Origin: JAJFVC01 sp039698075
GTDB taxonomy: Bacteria; Planctomycetota; Planctomycetia; Pirellulales; Thermoguttaceae
Assembly: GCA_039698075.1 (NCBI GenBank)
Contig: JBDKTJ010000033.1
Span: forward strand, 1-42,198
Reading direction: 5' to 3'
DNA length: 42,198 bases
Shown: piece by piece, positions 19,871 to 28,408 of the stretch
Position numbering within the stretch: position 1 is the stretch's first letter
Layout: every line of letters begins with the position of its first letter
Translations under genes and position numbers: made by a program
The notes under the pieces: generated by a model
The model's database searches: none
What the model was told of the DNA's origin: nothing
Seen by the model: only the letters and a program-made list of their open reading frames with translations

Positions 19871-20650
19871 ATGATTCAAGTCCACGAACTTACCAAGAGC
19901 TATTCGGACGTGCGGCGCGGACAGTTCGTGGCGCTGGACTCGGTGAGTTTTCAGGCCCGATCGGGCCAGGTCTATGGGTTGCTGGGTCCCAATGGGGCGG
20001 GCAAGACCACCGCACTGCGGATTCTGAGCACGATCTTGCGTCCGACCGGCGGCACGGCCCTGGTAAACGGTTACGACGTGTGCACACAGCCCGACCAGGT
20101 GCGGCGCTCCATCGGATTCGTGTCGGCCAACACGGCGGTGTACGATCGGATGACCGGTTGGGAGATGGTCGAGTATTTCGGCCGGCTGCACGGTCTGCCG
20201 CGCGACTTGCTGGCCGATCGGATGGAGCGGCTTTTCGCGCAACTGAAGATGAGCGACGTCCGCGACCGGTTGGGCGCGAAAATGTCGACCGGCATGAAGC
20301 AGAAGGTGTCGATCGCCCGGGCGGTGGTCCACGATCCGCCGGTGCTGATTTTCGACGAGGCCACCGCGGGGCTCGATGTGTTGGTGGCCCGGGCGCTGTT
20401 GAACACCGTGGCCGAGTTGCGCGACCAGGGCAAGTGCATCGTGTTTTCGACGCACATTCTGCGCGAGGCCGAGCGGTTGTGCGATCGCATCGCGATTATC
20501 GATCGCGGCCGGATTTTGGCCGAGGGGACGCTCGAACAATTGCGCGACGAGCATCACGAGAACGATCTGGAGGAGCTTTTCTTCCAGTTGATTACACGGC
20601 ACGATCAGGAATGCCTTGAAACCGCCGCGGTGGGTGAGTGCGCCGAATGA
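19871..20650 (+). CDS. natA: ABC transporter ATP-binding protein (NatA-like)
   Basis: A 259-residue nucleotide-binding subunit. Walker A is GPNGAGKTT (39-47), Walker B is VLIFDEATAGLD, the signature is a variant STGMKQKVSIARA, and the switch His lies in FSTHILREAERL. The sequence is closest to the NatA sodium-export ATPases. It would drive the permease encoded next. The start follows a weak ribosome site (ATCTCCT is not a Shine-Dalgarno). Its stop codon overlaps the start of the permease gene (ATGA at 20647-20650), so the two are coupled. Confidence 0.93.
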   Translation: MIQVHELTKSYSDVRRGQFVALDSVSFQARSGQVYGLLGPNGAGKTTALRILSTILRPTGGTALVNGYDVCTQPDQVRRSIGFVSANTAVYDRMTGWEMVEYFGRLHGLPRDLLADRMERLFAQLKMSDVRDRLGAKMSTGMKQKVSIARAVVHDPPVLIFDEATAGLDVLVARALLNTVAELRDQGKCIVFSTHILREAERLCDRIAIIDRGRILAEGTLEQLRDEHHENDLEELFFQLITRHDQECLETAAVGECAE

Positions 20651-22923
20651 ACTTTTCCAACGTCCGACTGATTCTGGCCCGGGAAATCCGCGATCAACTG
20701 CGCGATCGGCGCACGTTGTTCATGATCGCGGTGCTGCCGATCCTGCTGTATCCGCTGCTGGGGATGAGCCTGTTGCAGGTGTCGCAGTTCATGCAGGAGC
20801 AGAAGACGCGGGTGTTGGTGGTCGGCGAGCCGCGGCTGACGGGTTTTCCGCCGCTTTTCGAGGGAAATCGGTTTGTCGAGGGCGGGCCGTCGCAACTTTT
20901 GGAGGTGCGCTTCGCACCGGATGAGCCGGAGCTTCATGACGCGGCGGATCCGCGGGCGGAGGCCGATCGGCTGGTGCGGGCGGGCCGGTACGACGCGGCG
21001 GTCTTTTTTCCGCCCGATTTCGCCACCCGGCTCGGTGAGTTCCGCGCGACGCTGCACGCGTCGGCCCGATCCACCGCGGTTGCGACGCCGCAATCGAACG
21101 GTTCGGCGAAGGTCCGTCCGCTGGGGATTCCCAGTCCCGAGATCATCTGCAACACGGCCAACGACAAGTCGCAGATTGCGTTTGTGCGGCTACATGGAAT
21201 TTTGGGCCGATGGATGGAACGGATCGGGGAGGACAATTTGGCGAAGAGCGGGCTGCCGGTCGTGGCGGCTCGGCCGTTTTTGGTCCACTGCAACGACGTG
21301 TCCGACGTGGAGCATCGCGAGGCGTCGATGTGGGCGAAGATTTTGCCGATTCTGTTGTTGATTTGGGCGCTGACCGGGGCGTTTTATCCGGCCGTGGACC
21401 TTTGCGCCGGCGAAAAGGAGCGCGGCACGTTGGAAACGCTGCTGTGCAGTCCCGCCGGTCGCAACGAAATCGCGGTGGGCAAGCTGGCCGCGATCATGTT
21501 GTTCAGCATCGCCACGGTCGTGTTGAACTTGGCGAGCGTCGGCATAACCGGTTGGTTTGTGGCCGCGAAGCTGCCGGGGTTTGGACTGCCTCCGATGGCG
21601 GCGTTGGCGGCGGTTTGCGTTGCGCTGGCGCCCATTTCGGCGTTGTTCAGCGCTCTGTGTTTGGCGTTGGCCGCTTTCGCTCGAAGCACGAAAGAGGGCC
21701 AGTATTATTTGATGCCCTTGCTGCTGATCACGATGCCGCTGGTCGTGCTGCCGATGTCGCCGGGCGTGGAATTGAACCTCGGCAACAGCTTGATTCCGGT
21801 CACCGGGATCGTGCTTTTGCTGCGGGCCGTGTTGGAAGGTCATTGGTGGCATGCGATGCAGTACGCGCCGGCCGTGACGTTGGTCACGTTGTTCGCTTGT
21901 CTGCTTTCGATCCGCTGGGCCATCGAACAGTTCAACTCGGAGTCGGTGCTGTTTCGGGCGAGCGAGCGGTGGAGCGTTCGGCTTTGGCTGCGGCGGCTGT
22001 TTTTGGATCGGCCGCGGACACCGACCTTTGCGGCGGCCGTCGGTTGCGGGCTGGTGATTCTGCTGATCAATTTCTTCCTGAGTCTGTCGCACGGGATGCC
22101 GGCCGGGTTCGGCGATTTCGCCCGGATGGTGCTGATCGTGCAAATTGGCGCGATCGTCGCGCCGACCGTGGTGATGGCGCTGCTCTTGACCCGATCGCCC
22201 GGCAAATCGCTGGGTCTGACTCGACCGGCGAAGTGGTCGGCGGTGCCGGCGGCGATGTTGCTGGCCGCGGCGCTGCATCCGATGGCCAGTTTGTTGCAGC
22301 GGCTCGTGCAGCAGTTGTATCCGGTGAGCGACAGCGTGCTGCCGGCGTTCCAAAAGCTGCAAAAAATGTTTCACGACGCCGACGTTTGGCCGCTTTTGCT
22401 GCTGATCGCGGTCGTGCCGGCCATTTGCGAGGAGTTGGCGTTTCGCGGGTTCATTCTGTCGGGGTTCCGTCGCTCGAGCCGCGTGTGGCGGGCGATTTTC
22501 TTCAGTGCGATTCTGTTCGGCGTCACGCACGGCATCCTTCAGCAATCGCTGATCGCCAGCGTGTTGGGCGTGTTGCTCGGCTGGCTTGCGGTGCAGAGCG
22601 GCAGCATTCTGCCCGGCATCGCGTTTCACATGGTGCACAACGGGCTGCTGACGATCAACGGTCGGATCGTGCTGGGCGATATTCCGCTGTTGCGGCGGCT
22701 GATCGCTCCGATCGAGGGCGGCGGCGTGACGTTCGAGTGGCCGGCCGTGGCGATCGGCGCGCTGCTGGCGCTGTTGACGATGATGTGGTTCGCCCGGCTC
22801 TCAGACGATCGGTCGTCGGACGTTGTGACGGGCAAGAAAAACGCCCTGCCGCGGAGCGAGCCGCGGGAGATTGCGAGTTTGCCGTCCGAGGCGGTCGCGT
22901 GCGCAGCGATCGTCGAACGTTGA
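20647..22923 (+). CDS. NatB-like ABC permease fused to a CPBP intramembrane protease
   Basis: A 758-residue membrane protein. The first ~430 residues are an ABC-2/NatB-type permease: a first membrane helix near residue 25 (MIAVLPILLYPLLG), a large extracytoplasmic loop, then a block of five or six helices with the AGEKERGTLETLLCSP signature. The C-terminal part is a CPBP (CAAX protease/bacteriocin-processing) domain with its putative metal ligands: EELAFRG (E595, E596, R600), FGVTHG and the final HMVHN. The protein would assemble with the preceding ATPase. The ATG at 20647 overlaps that gene's stop. The fused protease could act on the transporter's substrate or on a membrane partner (inference). 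The gene converges on a Gfo/Idh/MocA gene 52 bp away. Confidence 0.9.
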   Translation: MNFSNVRLILAREIRDQLRDRRTLFMIAVLPILLYPLLGMSLLQVSQFMQEQKTRVLVVGEPRLTGFPPLFEGNRFVEGGPSQLLEVRFAPDEPELHDAADPRAEADRLVRAGRYDAAVFFPPDFATRLGEFRATLHASARSTAVATPQSNGSAKVRPLGIPSPEIICNTANDKSQIAFVRLHGILGRWMERIGEDNLAKSGLPVVAARPFLVHCNDVSDVEHREASMWAKILPILLLIWALTGAFYPAVDLCAGEKERGTLETLLCSPAGRNEIAVGKLAAIMLFSIATVVLNLASVGITGWFVAAKLPGFGLPPMAALAAVCVALAPISALFSALCLALAAFARSTKEGQYYLMPLLLITMPLVVLPMSPGVELNLGNSLIPVTGIVLLLRAVLEGHWWHAMQYAPAVTLVTLFACLLSIRWAIEQFNSESVLFRASERWSVRLWLRRLFLDRPRTPTFAAAVGCGLVILLINFFLSLSHGMPAGFGDFARMVLIVQIGAIVAPTVVMALLLTRSPGKSLGLTRPAKWSAVPAAMLLAAALHPMASLLQRLVQQLYPVSDSVLPAFQKLQKMFHDADVWPLLLLIAVVPAICEELAFRGFILSGFRRSSRVWRAIFFSAILFGVTHGILQQSLIASVLGVLLGWLAVQSGSILPGIAFHMVHNGLLTINGRIVLGDIPLLRRLIAPIEGGGVTFEWPAVAIGALLALLTMMWFARLSDDRSSDVVTGKKNALPRSEPREIASLPSEAVACAAIVER

Positions 22924-22975
22924 TTGGCGTCTTTTTCTTGCGAAACTGCGACGGCGTCTTTACGCGAGACGCGGC

Positions 22976-24370
22976 TCAATATTCCTGCTTGGTGACGATG
23001 CCCGGCTGTGGAATCGGATAGCGTCCGTTGGCGTCCGGCTTTACGGGGGCGGGTCCGTCGAGCGTTAGCTGGTCGAGATTCGGCGCCATTTCGTGCTGGC
23101 AGTTGAGCATGTCGTCGAAGGTGACTTCGACGCCGGTATGGGCGGCCATGCGTCCCATCGAGGTGACCAGGCTGGCTTCGACGCCGCGTCGCGTTTCGTT
23201 GTAGGGCTTGTCGTTGCGGATGGCGTCGAACAGGTCGATCCATTCGTTGACGTAAGGGCCGAAACAGTCGATCGCGCCGGTCTTCGACTCCCAGGTGCGA
23301 TCGGCCCGTTTGACGTCCAATCCCTTATAGAAGCTGGACGGGGTTCCGCAGTCGCTGGTTTTCGAGAGGACCGCCGTGCCTTTGGCGCCGTGCGCGAAGC
23401 TGCGATAGACTTGGGCGCAGCCGAGCATGCAGCGGCCGTCCATGTAGAATTTCGTGCCGTCGGCGAAGGTGTACTCCGTCGAATAGACGTCGAAGTTTTG
23501 ATCGACGTAGGGGATGCCTTGGGGACTGTTGCGATAGTGGCGTCCGCCCAACGACTGGGCCTTGACCGGCCATGCGTTCTTCATCCAGCAGCAGTGGTCG
23601 ATGATGTGGATGTAGAAATCGCTGTAGCAACCGCCGCTGGCCCACAGAAATCCGTGGAACTTGCGGATCTGCCATTCGACTTCGCCGACGTCGGCCGGCT
23701 TGGGCGGCAATTGCATGGTGCCGATCGGACCGTGCATGCGATAGCCGCGCAGGAGAATGATGTCGCCGATCGCGCCGTCGTGGATGCGGCGGGCGGCCTC
23801 TTGCATCGGTCGGCTGTGACGCGACATCAAGCCCACGCCGACCTTGAGGTTCTTCTTCTCCGACGCTTCGGCCTGCTCGAGCATGCGGCGCGACGTGGGG
23901 CCGTCGCTGGTCAGCGGTTTCTCCATGAATACATGCAGGCCTTTTTCGATCGCGCAGCCGAAATGGAGCGAGCGAAATCCCAACGGGGTGGCGAGGATCA
24001 CGAGGTCGCCGGGCTTCAGGCAATCCATCGCCTTCCGGTAGGCGTCCAATCCGACGAACTTGCGGTCGTCCGGGACGTCCATGCGTTTGTCGAACTTCTT
24101 CTGGAGCGAGGCATGGCTGCGAGTCAAACGATCTTGAAACACATCGGCCATGGCGACCAGTTTGAGCGGCACGCCAGGAACGGTCATGGCGTTGGCCACG
24201 GCGCCGGTGCCGCGTCCTCCGCAGCCGATCAACGCCAGTTGGATCGTGTTGTTCTCGGCGGCGTGGCAGGCGGGAATGGCGACGCCCGCCAAAGCGGAAG
24301 CCGCGGCAATTCGGCTGGTGTTCTTCAAAAACTCGCGACGCGAGCCGGTGGATCGTACGTCGGATTGCAT
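22976..24370 (-). CDS. Tat-exported Gfo/Idh/MocA family oxidoreductase
   Basis: A 464-residue protein with a twin-arginine signal (GSRREFLKNTSRIAAASALAG, split around residues 9-29), the nucleotide loop ALIGCGGRGTG and the FMEKPLT motif. The middle contains GFLWASGGCYSDFYIHIIDHCCW, the substrate-side region. The likely reaction is NAD(P)-linked oxidation or reduction of a sugar or polyol in the periplasm; the substrate is not determined. The ATG at 24370 is preceded by CAGGAG. It lies 307 bp downstream of the Hsp70 gene on the same strand and is probably transcribed separately. Confidence 0.93.
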   Translation of the reverse strand: MQSDVRSTGSRREFLKNTSRIAAASALAGVAIPACHAAENNTIQLALIGCGGRGTGAVANAMTVPGVPLKLVAMADVFQDRLTRSHASLQKKFDKRMDVPDDRKFVGLDAYRKAMDCLKPGDLVILATPLGFRSLHFGCAIEKGLHVFMEKPLTSDGPTSRRMLEQAEASEKKNLKVGVGLMSRHSRPMQEAARRIHDGAIGDIILLRGYRMHGPIGTMQLPPKPADVGEVEWQIRKFHGFLWASGGCYSDFYIHIIDHCCWMKNAWPVKAQSLGGRHYRNSPQGIPYVDQNFDVYSTEYTFADGTKFYMDGRCMLGCAQVYRSFAHGAKGTAVLSKTSDCGTPSSFYKGLDVKRADRTWESKTGAIDCFGPYVNEWIDLFDAIRNDKPYNETRRGVEASLVTSMGRMAAHTGVEVTFDDMLNCQHEMAPNLDQLTLDGPAPVKPDANGRYPIPQPGIVTKQEY

Positions 24371-24677
24371 CGAAAACTCCTGAAACGAAAAGAAGGGGTG
24401 ACGTTGGTGTTGAAGCGACGGATGGCTTTGCCTGGAGCGACCGGAACCCGGACGAACGACGGAGCGCCGCCGCGCTTGTCTTGCAAGCCGACGTGGCCGG
24501 GATCGGACAAAAATAGCCGCAACCGCGTTGTCATGGGACTTCGCCTGAGCGCGTGGGATGGACGGCTGCCATCAAGCGAAGGACGGCCGTCCGACGGACG
24601 ACCCGGTGGCGTGAGCCCCTTCGATTATCGCAGAATTTGTTGCCCGGGACAAGACGGAATTGCGGCCGTTTTCGCCG
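24371..24677. other. 307-bp spacer between Hsp70 and the third Gfo/Idh/MocA gene
   Basis: It should hold the 3' end of the Hsp70 transcript and the promoter of the Gfo/Idh/MocA gene, but I find no convincing -35/-10 pair or T-tailed hairpin. A perfect 12-bp palindrome, GGACGGCCGTCC, lies at 24581-24592. No protein-like frame or RNA gene was recognised. Confidence 0.4.
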
Positions 24678-26462
24678 TCAAGACTCGCGCACGCTGAATT
24701 CCAGCTTCCAGCGTTTTTGACCGGCCGTGCTCGCGCACCAAAGTTCCAGCACGCCCAATTCGGTCAGTCGGCAATGGAAGCGGACGGGCACGTAGGGCTC
24801 GTCGATCGACGCATCGGCCGGCAGCACGGCCTCCAACGAATCGGTCTCTTCGAGTTCGTCGGGCGTCCAGGTCGTCAAGCAATCGCCGGGCCGATCTTGT
24901 TTGCGCGTCGAGGAACTGAAGAAACGGAATCGGGCGGGCTCGCCGACGACCAGGCCGATCTCGCCCGAGGGCACGTCGGCCGCCGTGCCTTCTTCCATGC
25001 CGATCGGTGCGACGCACAACGCGCGCAACGGACGCGGCACGCCGGGCACCGCCAAGCCGGCGGTTTCGATGCCGACGTAGTAGGCGCGGGCCGTGCCGCC
25101 GCGGATGCGCATGCCGCCGCGCTGCTTGGTCCAGCCGTAATAGGCCGCGCCGCGCGCCACGGCGCAGTCCAAGTCGTGCTCGCCCTCCAACAGTTGCGGC
25201 GGTTGGCCCTCGAACCATCGGCCCAGCGCGTCCAACAGCCGGCGGCGCAGCAGGTCAGACTTGAACACACCGCCGTTGAACAGCAGATGCGTGGGACGAA
25301 CCGGCTGGTCGGGTTGGTCGCCGTGGTCCTGTAAAAACGCCGCCAGGTGGCGCGTGACCGCCGTGTCCGACTCGAACGGCAAGCCGATTTCACGGAATCC
25401 GGACGCCGGCCGGCGCGAGGGCCGATCGGTCGCTTGGCAGAACGGCAAAAACCCGTCGACCAACAGTTGACCGACCGCGCGGCGATCCACCTCGACCGAG
25501 ACCGTGCCGCCGATCAGTTTGCGGCCGCGGCCCAGGACCGAGATGGTTTGCACGTCGGGTCCGTCGGGGGTCAGCAGCGTTTCCTTGGCGGCGCGGCACG
25601 AATGCCATAGGGCGACCGATTGCCAAGGATCGAGCGACACGCCCTTTTCGGCGAACCGGCCGGCCACGAAATGCGCCAGGGCCAGGTCCATGTTGTCGCC
25701 GCCGACCAGCAGATGATTGCCCACCGCGATGCGACGCAGCACCAACTCGCCGTGTTCTTCGGCGACGCCCACCAGAGTCAGGTCGGTCGTGCCGCCGCCG
25801 ACGTCGCAGACCAACAGGGTGTCGTTCAGGCCGAGCGCGCCGCGCCAACGGTCGCCCATCGCGGACAGCCAGGCGTAGACGGCCGCTTGCGGTTCTTCCA
25901 ACAGCACCAGGTCGTCGGGCAGACCGGCGGCCAACGCGGCCTCGCGGGTCAGTTCGCGGGCGCTGGCGTCGAACGAGGCCGGCACGGTCAGCACCACTTT
26001 TTGTTGGGCGATCGGGGCTTCGGGATGCGACGCTTCCCAGGCCGAGGCCAGATGTTCCAAATAGCGTTGCGATGCGGTGACCGGCGAAATCTTCGGAATC
26101 TCGGAGGCGGCGTTCCACGGCAGGATCGGCTGCCGGCGATCGACCCGGCTGTGGCCCAACCACGATTTGGCCGCGGCCACCGTGCGGTCGGGCATCTCGG
26201 CGCCCTGGCGGCGGGCCCATTCGCCGACGGCGAAATCGCGATGCCGGGCCCAAGGCAAATCGAGCGACCCGCCCGACTTCTCTTGGGCCGTGGCCAAGTA
26301 TAGAAAACTCGGCAGCATGACGCGCGACTCGACCGTGGCCGACGCGACCAATTGCGGCGCCGACAACAACTCAACCCGCGGCGAATCCGCGTCCAACGGC
26401 GCAAAGGCCAACACGCTGTTGGTCGTGCCCAGATCGATTCCGATGACGTAAGTTGCAGGCAT
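24678..26462 (-). CDS. Hsp70 family protein (DnaK paralogue)
   Basis: A 594-residue protein with the Hsp70/actin ATPase signatures: phosphate-1 loop GIDLGTTNSV (8-17), phosphate-2 CDVGGGTTDLTLVG and an adenosine-site-like HLLFNGGVFKSDLLR. The ATPase part extends to about residue 450; the remaining ~140 residues form a beta-rich region replacing the standard substrate-binding domain, with no typical lid or EEVD-like end. It is likely a specialised chaperone, not the housekeeping DnaK. The ATG at 26462 lies 26 bp downstream of the DUF2760 gene, so they form one operon. Confidence 0.9.
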   Translation of the reverse strand: MPATYVIGIDLGTTNSVLAFAPLDADSPRVELLSAPQLVASATVESRVMLPSFLYLATAQEKSGGSLDLPWARHRDFAVGEWARRQGAEMPDRTVAAAKSWLGHSRVDRRQPILPWNAASEIPKISPVTASQRYLEHLASAWEASHPEAPIAQQKVVLTVPASFDASARELTREAALAAGLPDDLVLLEEPQAAVYAWLSAMGDRWRGALGLNDTLLVCDVGGGTTDLTLVGVAEEHGELVLRRIAVGNHLLVGGDNMDLALAHFVAGRFAEKGVSLDPWQSVALWHSCRAAKETLLTPDGPDVQTISVLGRGRKLIGGTVSVEVDRRAVGQLLVDGFLPFCQATDRPSRRPASGFREIGLPFESDTAVTRHLAAFLQDHGDQPDQPVRPTHLLFNGGVFKSDLLRRRLLDALGRWFEGQPPQLLEGEHDLDCAVARGAAYYGWTKQRGGMRIRGGTARAYYVGIETAGLAVPGVPRPLRALCVAPIGMEEGTAADVPSGEIGLVVGEPARFRFFSSSTRKQDRPGDCLTTWTPDELEETDSLEAVLPADASIDEPYVPVRFHCRLTELGVLELWCASTAGQKRWKLEFSVRES

Positions 26463-26488
26463 GATTCAAAAACTCGCGTCGCGGGCCG

Positions 26489-27037
26489 CTATGGGATCTC
26501 GACTTCCACAGGGGCCACGACGCGCGCGGCTTCCTGACTGCCGGACCAGGTGGGCAATTCGCAGCGGGTCGCCTCCCAGCCGGGATGAACCAATCGGCCG
26601 TGGAACGGCGGCCGGCCCGACAGATTGCCGGTCAGACGCCAACGGCCGGGATCGAAACCGGCGGGCACGTCGATCGGGTCGCCTTCCGAGCCTTCCGTGG
26701 CAGGCTGCAACGCAAACATCCGGTTCAACACCGCGCCGCAATCGCGATGGACGTCGCGGACGGCCGCGCCGATTTGCGCGTCGCTATAGTCGGCCAGCGA
26801 TTCCTGAATGAAATCGACGAATCGGGCCTCGCGTTGCAGCGTGGCCAGCAGCGCGATCGCGTCGTTGCGAGTCGGCGATTTTTTTGCCACCGCCGGCGAT
26901 GGTTTTGCGACCGGCGCCGCTTCGGGGGCCGAGGCCGGTTTTTCTCGGCGCGTGGTGAGCAAGCCGATCAGCCAGCCAACCAAGAGACCGGCGGCCAACA
27001 GCGCCAGTCCGGAGTAACAGCAGTGGAGTTGACACAT
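26489..27037 (-). CDS. DUF2760-type membrane-anchored protein paired with Hsp70
   Basis: A 182-residue protein. An N-terminal membrane helix (residues 8-28, GLALLAAGLLVGWLIGLL) is followed by a Pro/Ala/Lys-rich linker (about 30-58). The conserved DUF2760-like domain follows: a helical LLATLQREARFVDFIQESL, the stretch DAQIGAAVRDVHRDC, and a beta-rich end with GRLVHPGWEATRCELP. The function is unknown. The same domain commonly neighbours an Hsp70 of the type encoded next, so it is probably its partner, tethering it to the membrane (inference). The ATG at 27037 is the start nearest the hydrophobic segment; an upstream codon at 27076 is less likely. An inverted repeat shared with another locus lies just upstream (27063-27083). 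Confidence 0.82.
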   Translation of the reverse strand: MCQLHCCYSGLALLAAGLLVGWLIGLLTTRREKPASAPEAAPVAKPSPAVAKKSPTRNDAIALLATLQREARFVDFIQESLADYSDAQIGAAVRDVHRDCGAVLNRMFALQPATEGSEGDPIDVPAGFDPGRWRLTGNLSGRPPFHGRLVHPGWEATRCELPTWSGSQEAARVVAPVEVEIP

Positions 27038-27062
27038 AGCGATGCCCCGTTGAGGAATGTCC

Positions 27063-27083
27063 GGACAGGCTGACAACCTGTCC
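27063..27083. repeat. Short inverted repeat, copy 1
   Basis: Perfect 7-bp arms GGACAGG and CCTGTCC around the 7-nt centre CTGACAA. It lies 26 bp before the DUF2760 start. A near-copy occurs at 37989-38009, differing at three positions. Confidence 0.6.
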
Positions 27084-27163
27084 TACGGAATACGAAGTCG
27101 TCTATTATAGCCCGGCGTTTGCTGAATAAAACCCCCAGGGACGCGGCCGGTGGGTTGTGTGTT

Positions 27164-28324
27164 TTACGAAAGCAACTCGCGGTAGACGGCTGCAACGCCG
27201 GCAGCCATCGCGGCGTCGGAAAACCGCTCGGTCTGACGCGTATGGGCGCTGCGACGCATCGACGACCAATCGGGCTGACCGTCGATCAGTCGGCCGATCG
27301 CTTGGGCCAACCGGTCGGCGTCGCCGGGCGGGACCAGCACGCCGTCCTGGCCGTCGCGGATCACCTCGGGCACGCCGGCCACGCGCGTGGCGACGACGGG
27401 CACGCCGGCGGCCATCGCTTCGAGCACGACCATCGGCAGGCCCTCGCCAAACAGACTGGGCAGCACGAGCGCGTCCATCCGCTGCAACTGGTCGGGCACC
27501 CGATCGATGAAACCGGTCCAGGCGACCTGATCGTGCAGACCGAGTCGGCGGACTTGATTGAGGATTTCCGCTTGATACCGCGGCGACTCGAACGCGCCGA
27601 TCGCGCGGAGCCGCACGATCTTGCCTTGTTGACGCAGGATCGCCATGGCGTCGAGCAGCACGTCGAGCCCTTTGCGCGGCCGAAACAGCGCCACGACGCC
27701 AAGCGTCCACGGATCGATCGGCCGGGGGCGGTCGGTCCACGGCATCACGGGCACGCCGTTCGGAACGACGCGAATCCGCGACGGATCAAAACCCTCGTGG
27801 GCCACATGGTCGGCGATCGATTGCGAAACGGCAATGACCCGGGCCGCGCGGCGCAGACTGCGGCGCTCGATCAGACCGTTGAGCCGGTCGATCCACAATC
27901 GCGCGCTGTCGTGCGAGGTCGGGCTGTGGGCGTGAAAAATCATCGGCACGCCGGTTTTGGACGCCGCCAACGCGCCGATCATCAACGCGCGAACCGAGTG
28001 GCAATGGATCAGGCGGTAGCCGTTTTGCCGAACCAACTCGGCCACGCGAAAGCCCGACCGAAGATCGAGCCGTCCGTGCATCGAGACGTCGAACAGCGGC
28101 GACTCGCGCCACTGGCGGCATTCGGCGAACAGGTCCAGCTTGACGCACGCAAACCCGACCGAAAACCCCAGCGACGGCAACCGCTCGGCCAGCAGGTCTT
28201 GCACGCGTTCCGCGCCGGCGTAGTATTCGCCGTTGATCACATGCAACACGCGGACGGTCGCCGCGGTCGGTTGGGGCGGCAAGGTCACGACGGCGGCGTT
28301 GGACTCAGCAGTGATCGAAGACAT
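27164..28324 (-). CDS. Glycosyltransferase family 4 protein
   Basis: A 386-residue GT-B fold enzyme. The N-terminal half has the GEYYAGAERV loop (residues about 32-41) and HCHSVRALMIG. The C-terminal half has FRPRKGLDVLLDAM and the family 4 signature EGLPMVVLEAMAAGVPVVAT with its two glutamates. It would transfer a sugar from a nucleotide donor, with retention, to a glycan or lipid-linked acceptor at the inner membrane; neither sugar nor acceptor can be told. The upstream neighbour on the same strand is a polyprenyl-phosphate sugar transferase, which suggests exopolysaccharide or O-antigen-like assembly. No Shine-Dalgarno is seen: the start is directly preceded by a tandem heptamer repeat. 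Confidence 0.92.
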   Translation of the reverse strand: MSSITAESNAAVVTLPPQPTAATVRVLHVINGEYYAGAERVQDLLAERLPSLGFSVGFACVKLDLFAECRQWRESPLFDVSMHGRLDLRSGFRVAELVRQNGYRLIHCHSVRALMIGALAASKTGVPMIFHAHSPTSHDSARLWIDRLNGLIERRSLRRAARVIAVSQSIADHVAHEGFDPSRIRVVPNGVPVMPWTDRPRPIDPWTLGVVALFRPRKGLDVLLDAMAILRQQGKIVRLRAIGAFESPRYQAEILNQVRRLGLHDQVAWTGFIDRVPDQLQRMDALVLPSLFGEGLPMVVLEAMAAGVPVVATRVAGVPEVIRDGQDGVLVPPGDADRLAQAIGRLIDGQPDWSSMRRSAHTRQTERFSDAAMAAGVAAVYRELLS

Positions 28325-28328
28325 AGGA

Positions 28329-28390
28329 GGGGATTAGGGATTAGGGATTAGGGATTAGGGATTAGGGATTGGATGAGTGTCCTAATCCCT
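28329..28390. repeat. Telomere-like heptamer tandem repeat with an inverted echo
   Basis: Five uninterrupted copies of ATTAGGG (28333-28367), preceded by GGGG and followed by a decayed copy, lie 4 bp upstream of the glycosyltransferase start. Six GGG tracts separated by four bases on the plus strand make a canonical G-quadruplex motif. CCTAATCCCT at 28381-28390 is complementary to the repeat and could fold back on it. Confidence 0.9.
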
Positions 28391-28408
28391 ACTCTTTAAT
28401 CCCTTTTC

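Noticed and set aside
22954..22972. Terminator between the convergent permease and Gfo/Idh/MocA genes
   Set aside because: A 6-bp hairpin exists (GCGTCT/AGACGC) but no T run follows on either strand.
28325..28390. CRISPR array
   Set aside because: The repeat unit is only 7 bp, strictly tandem and without spacers.
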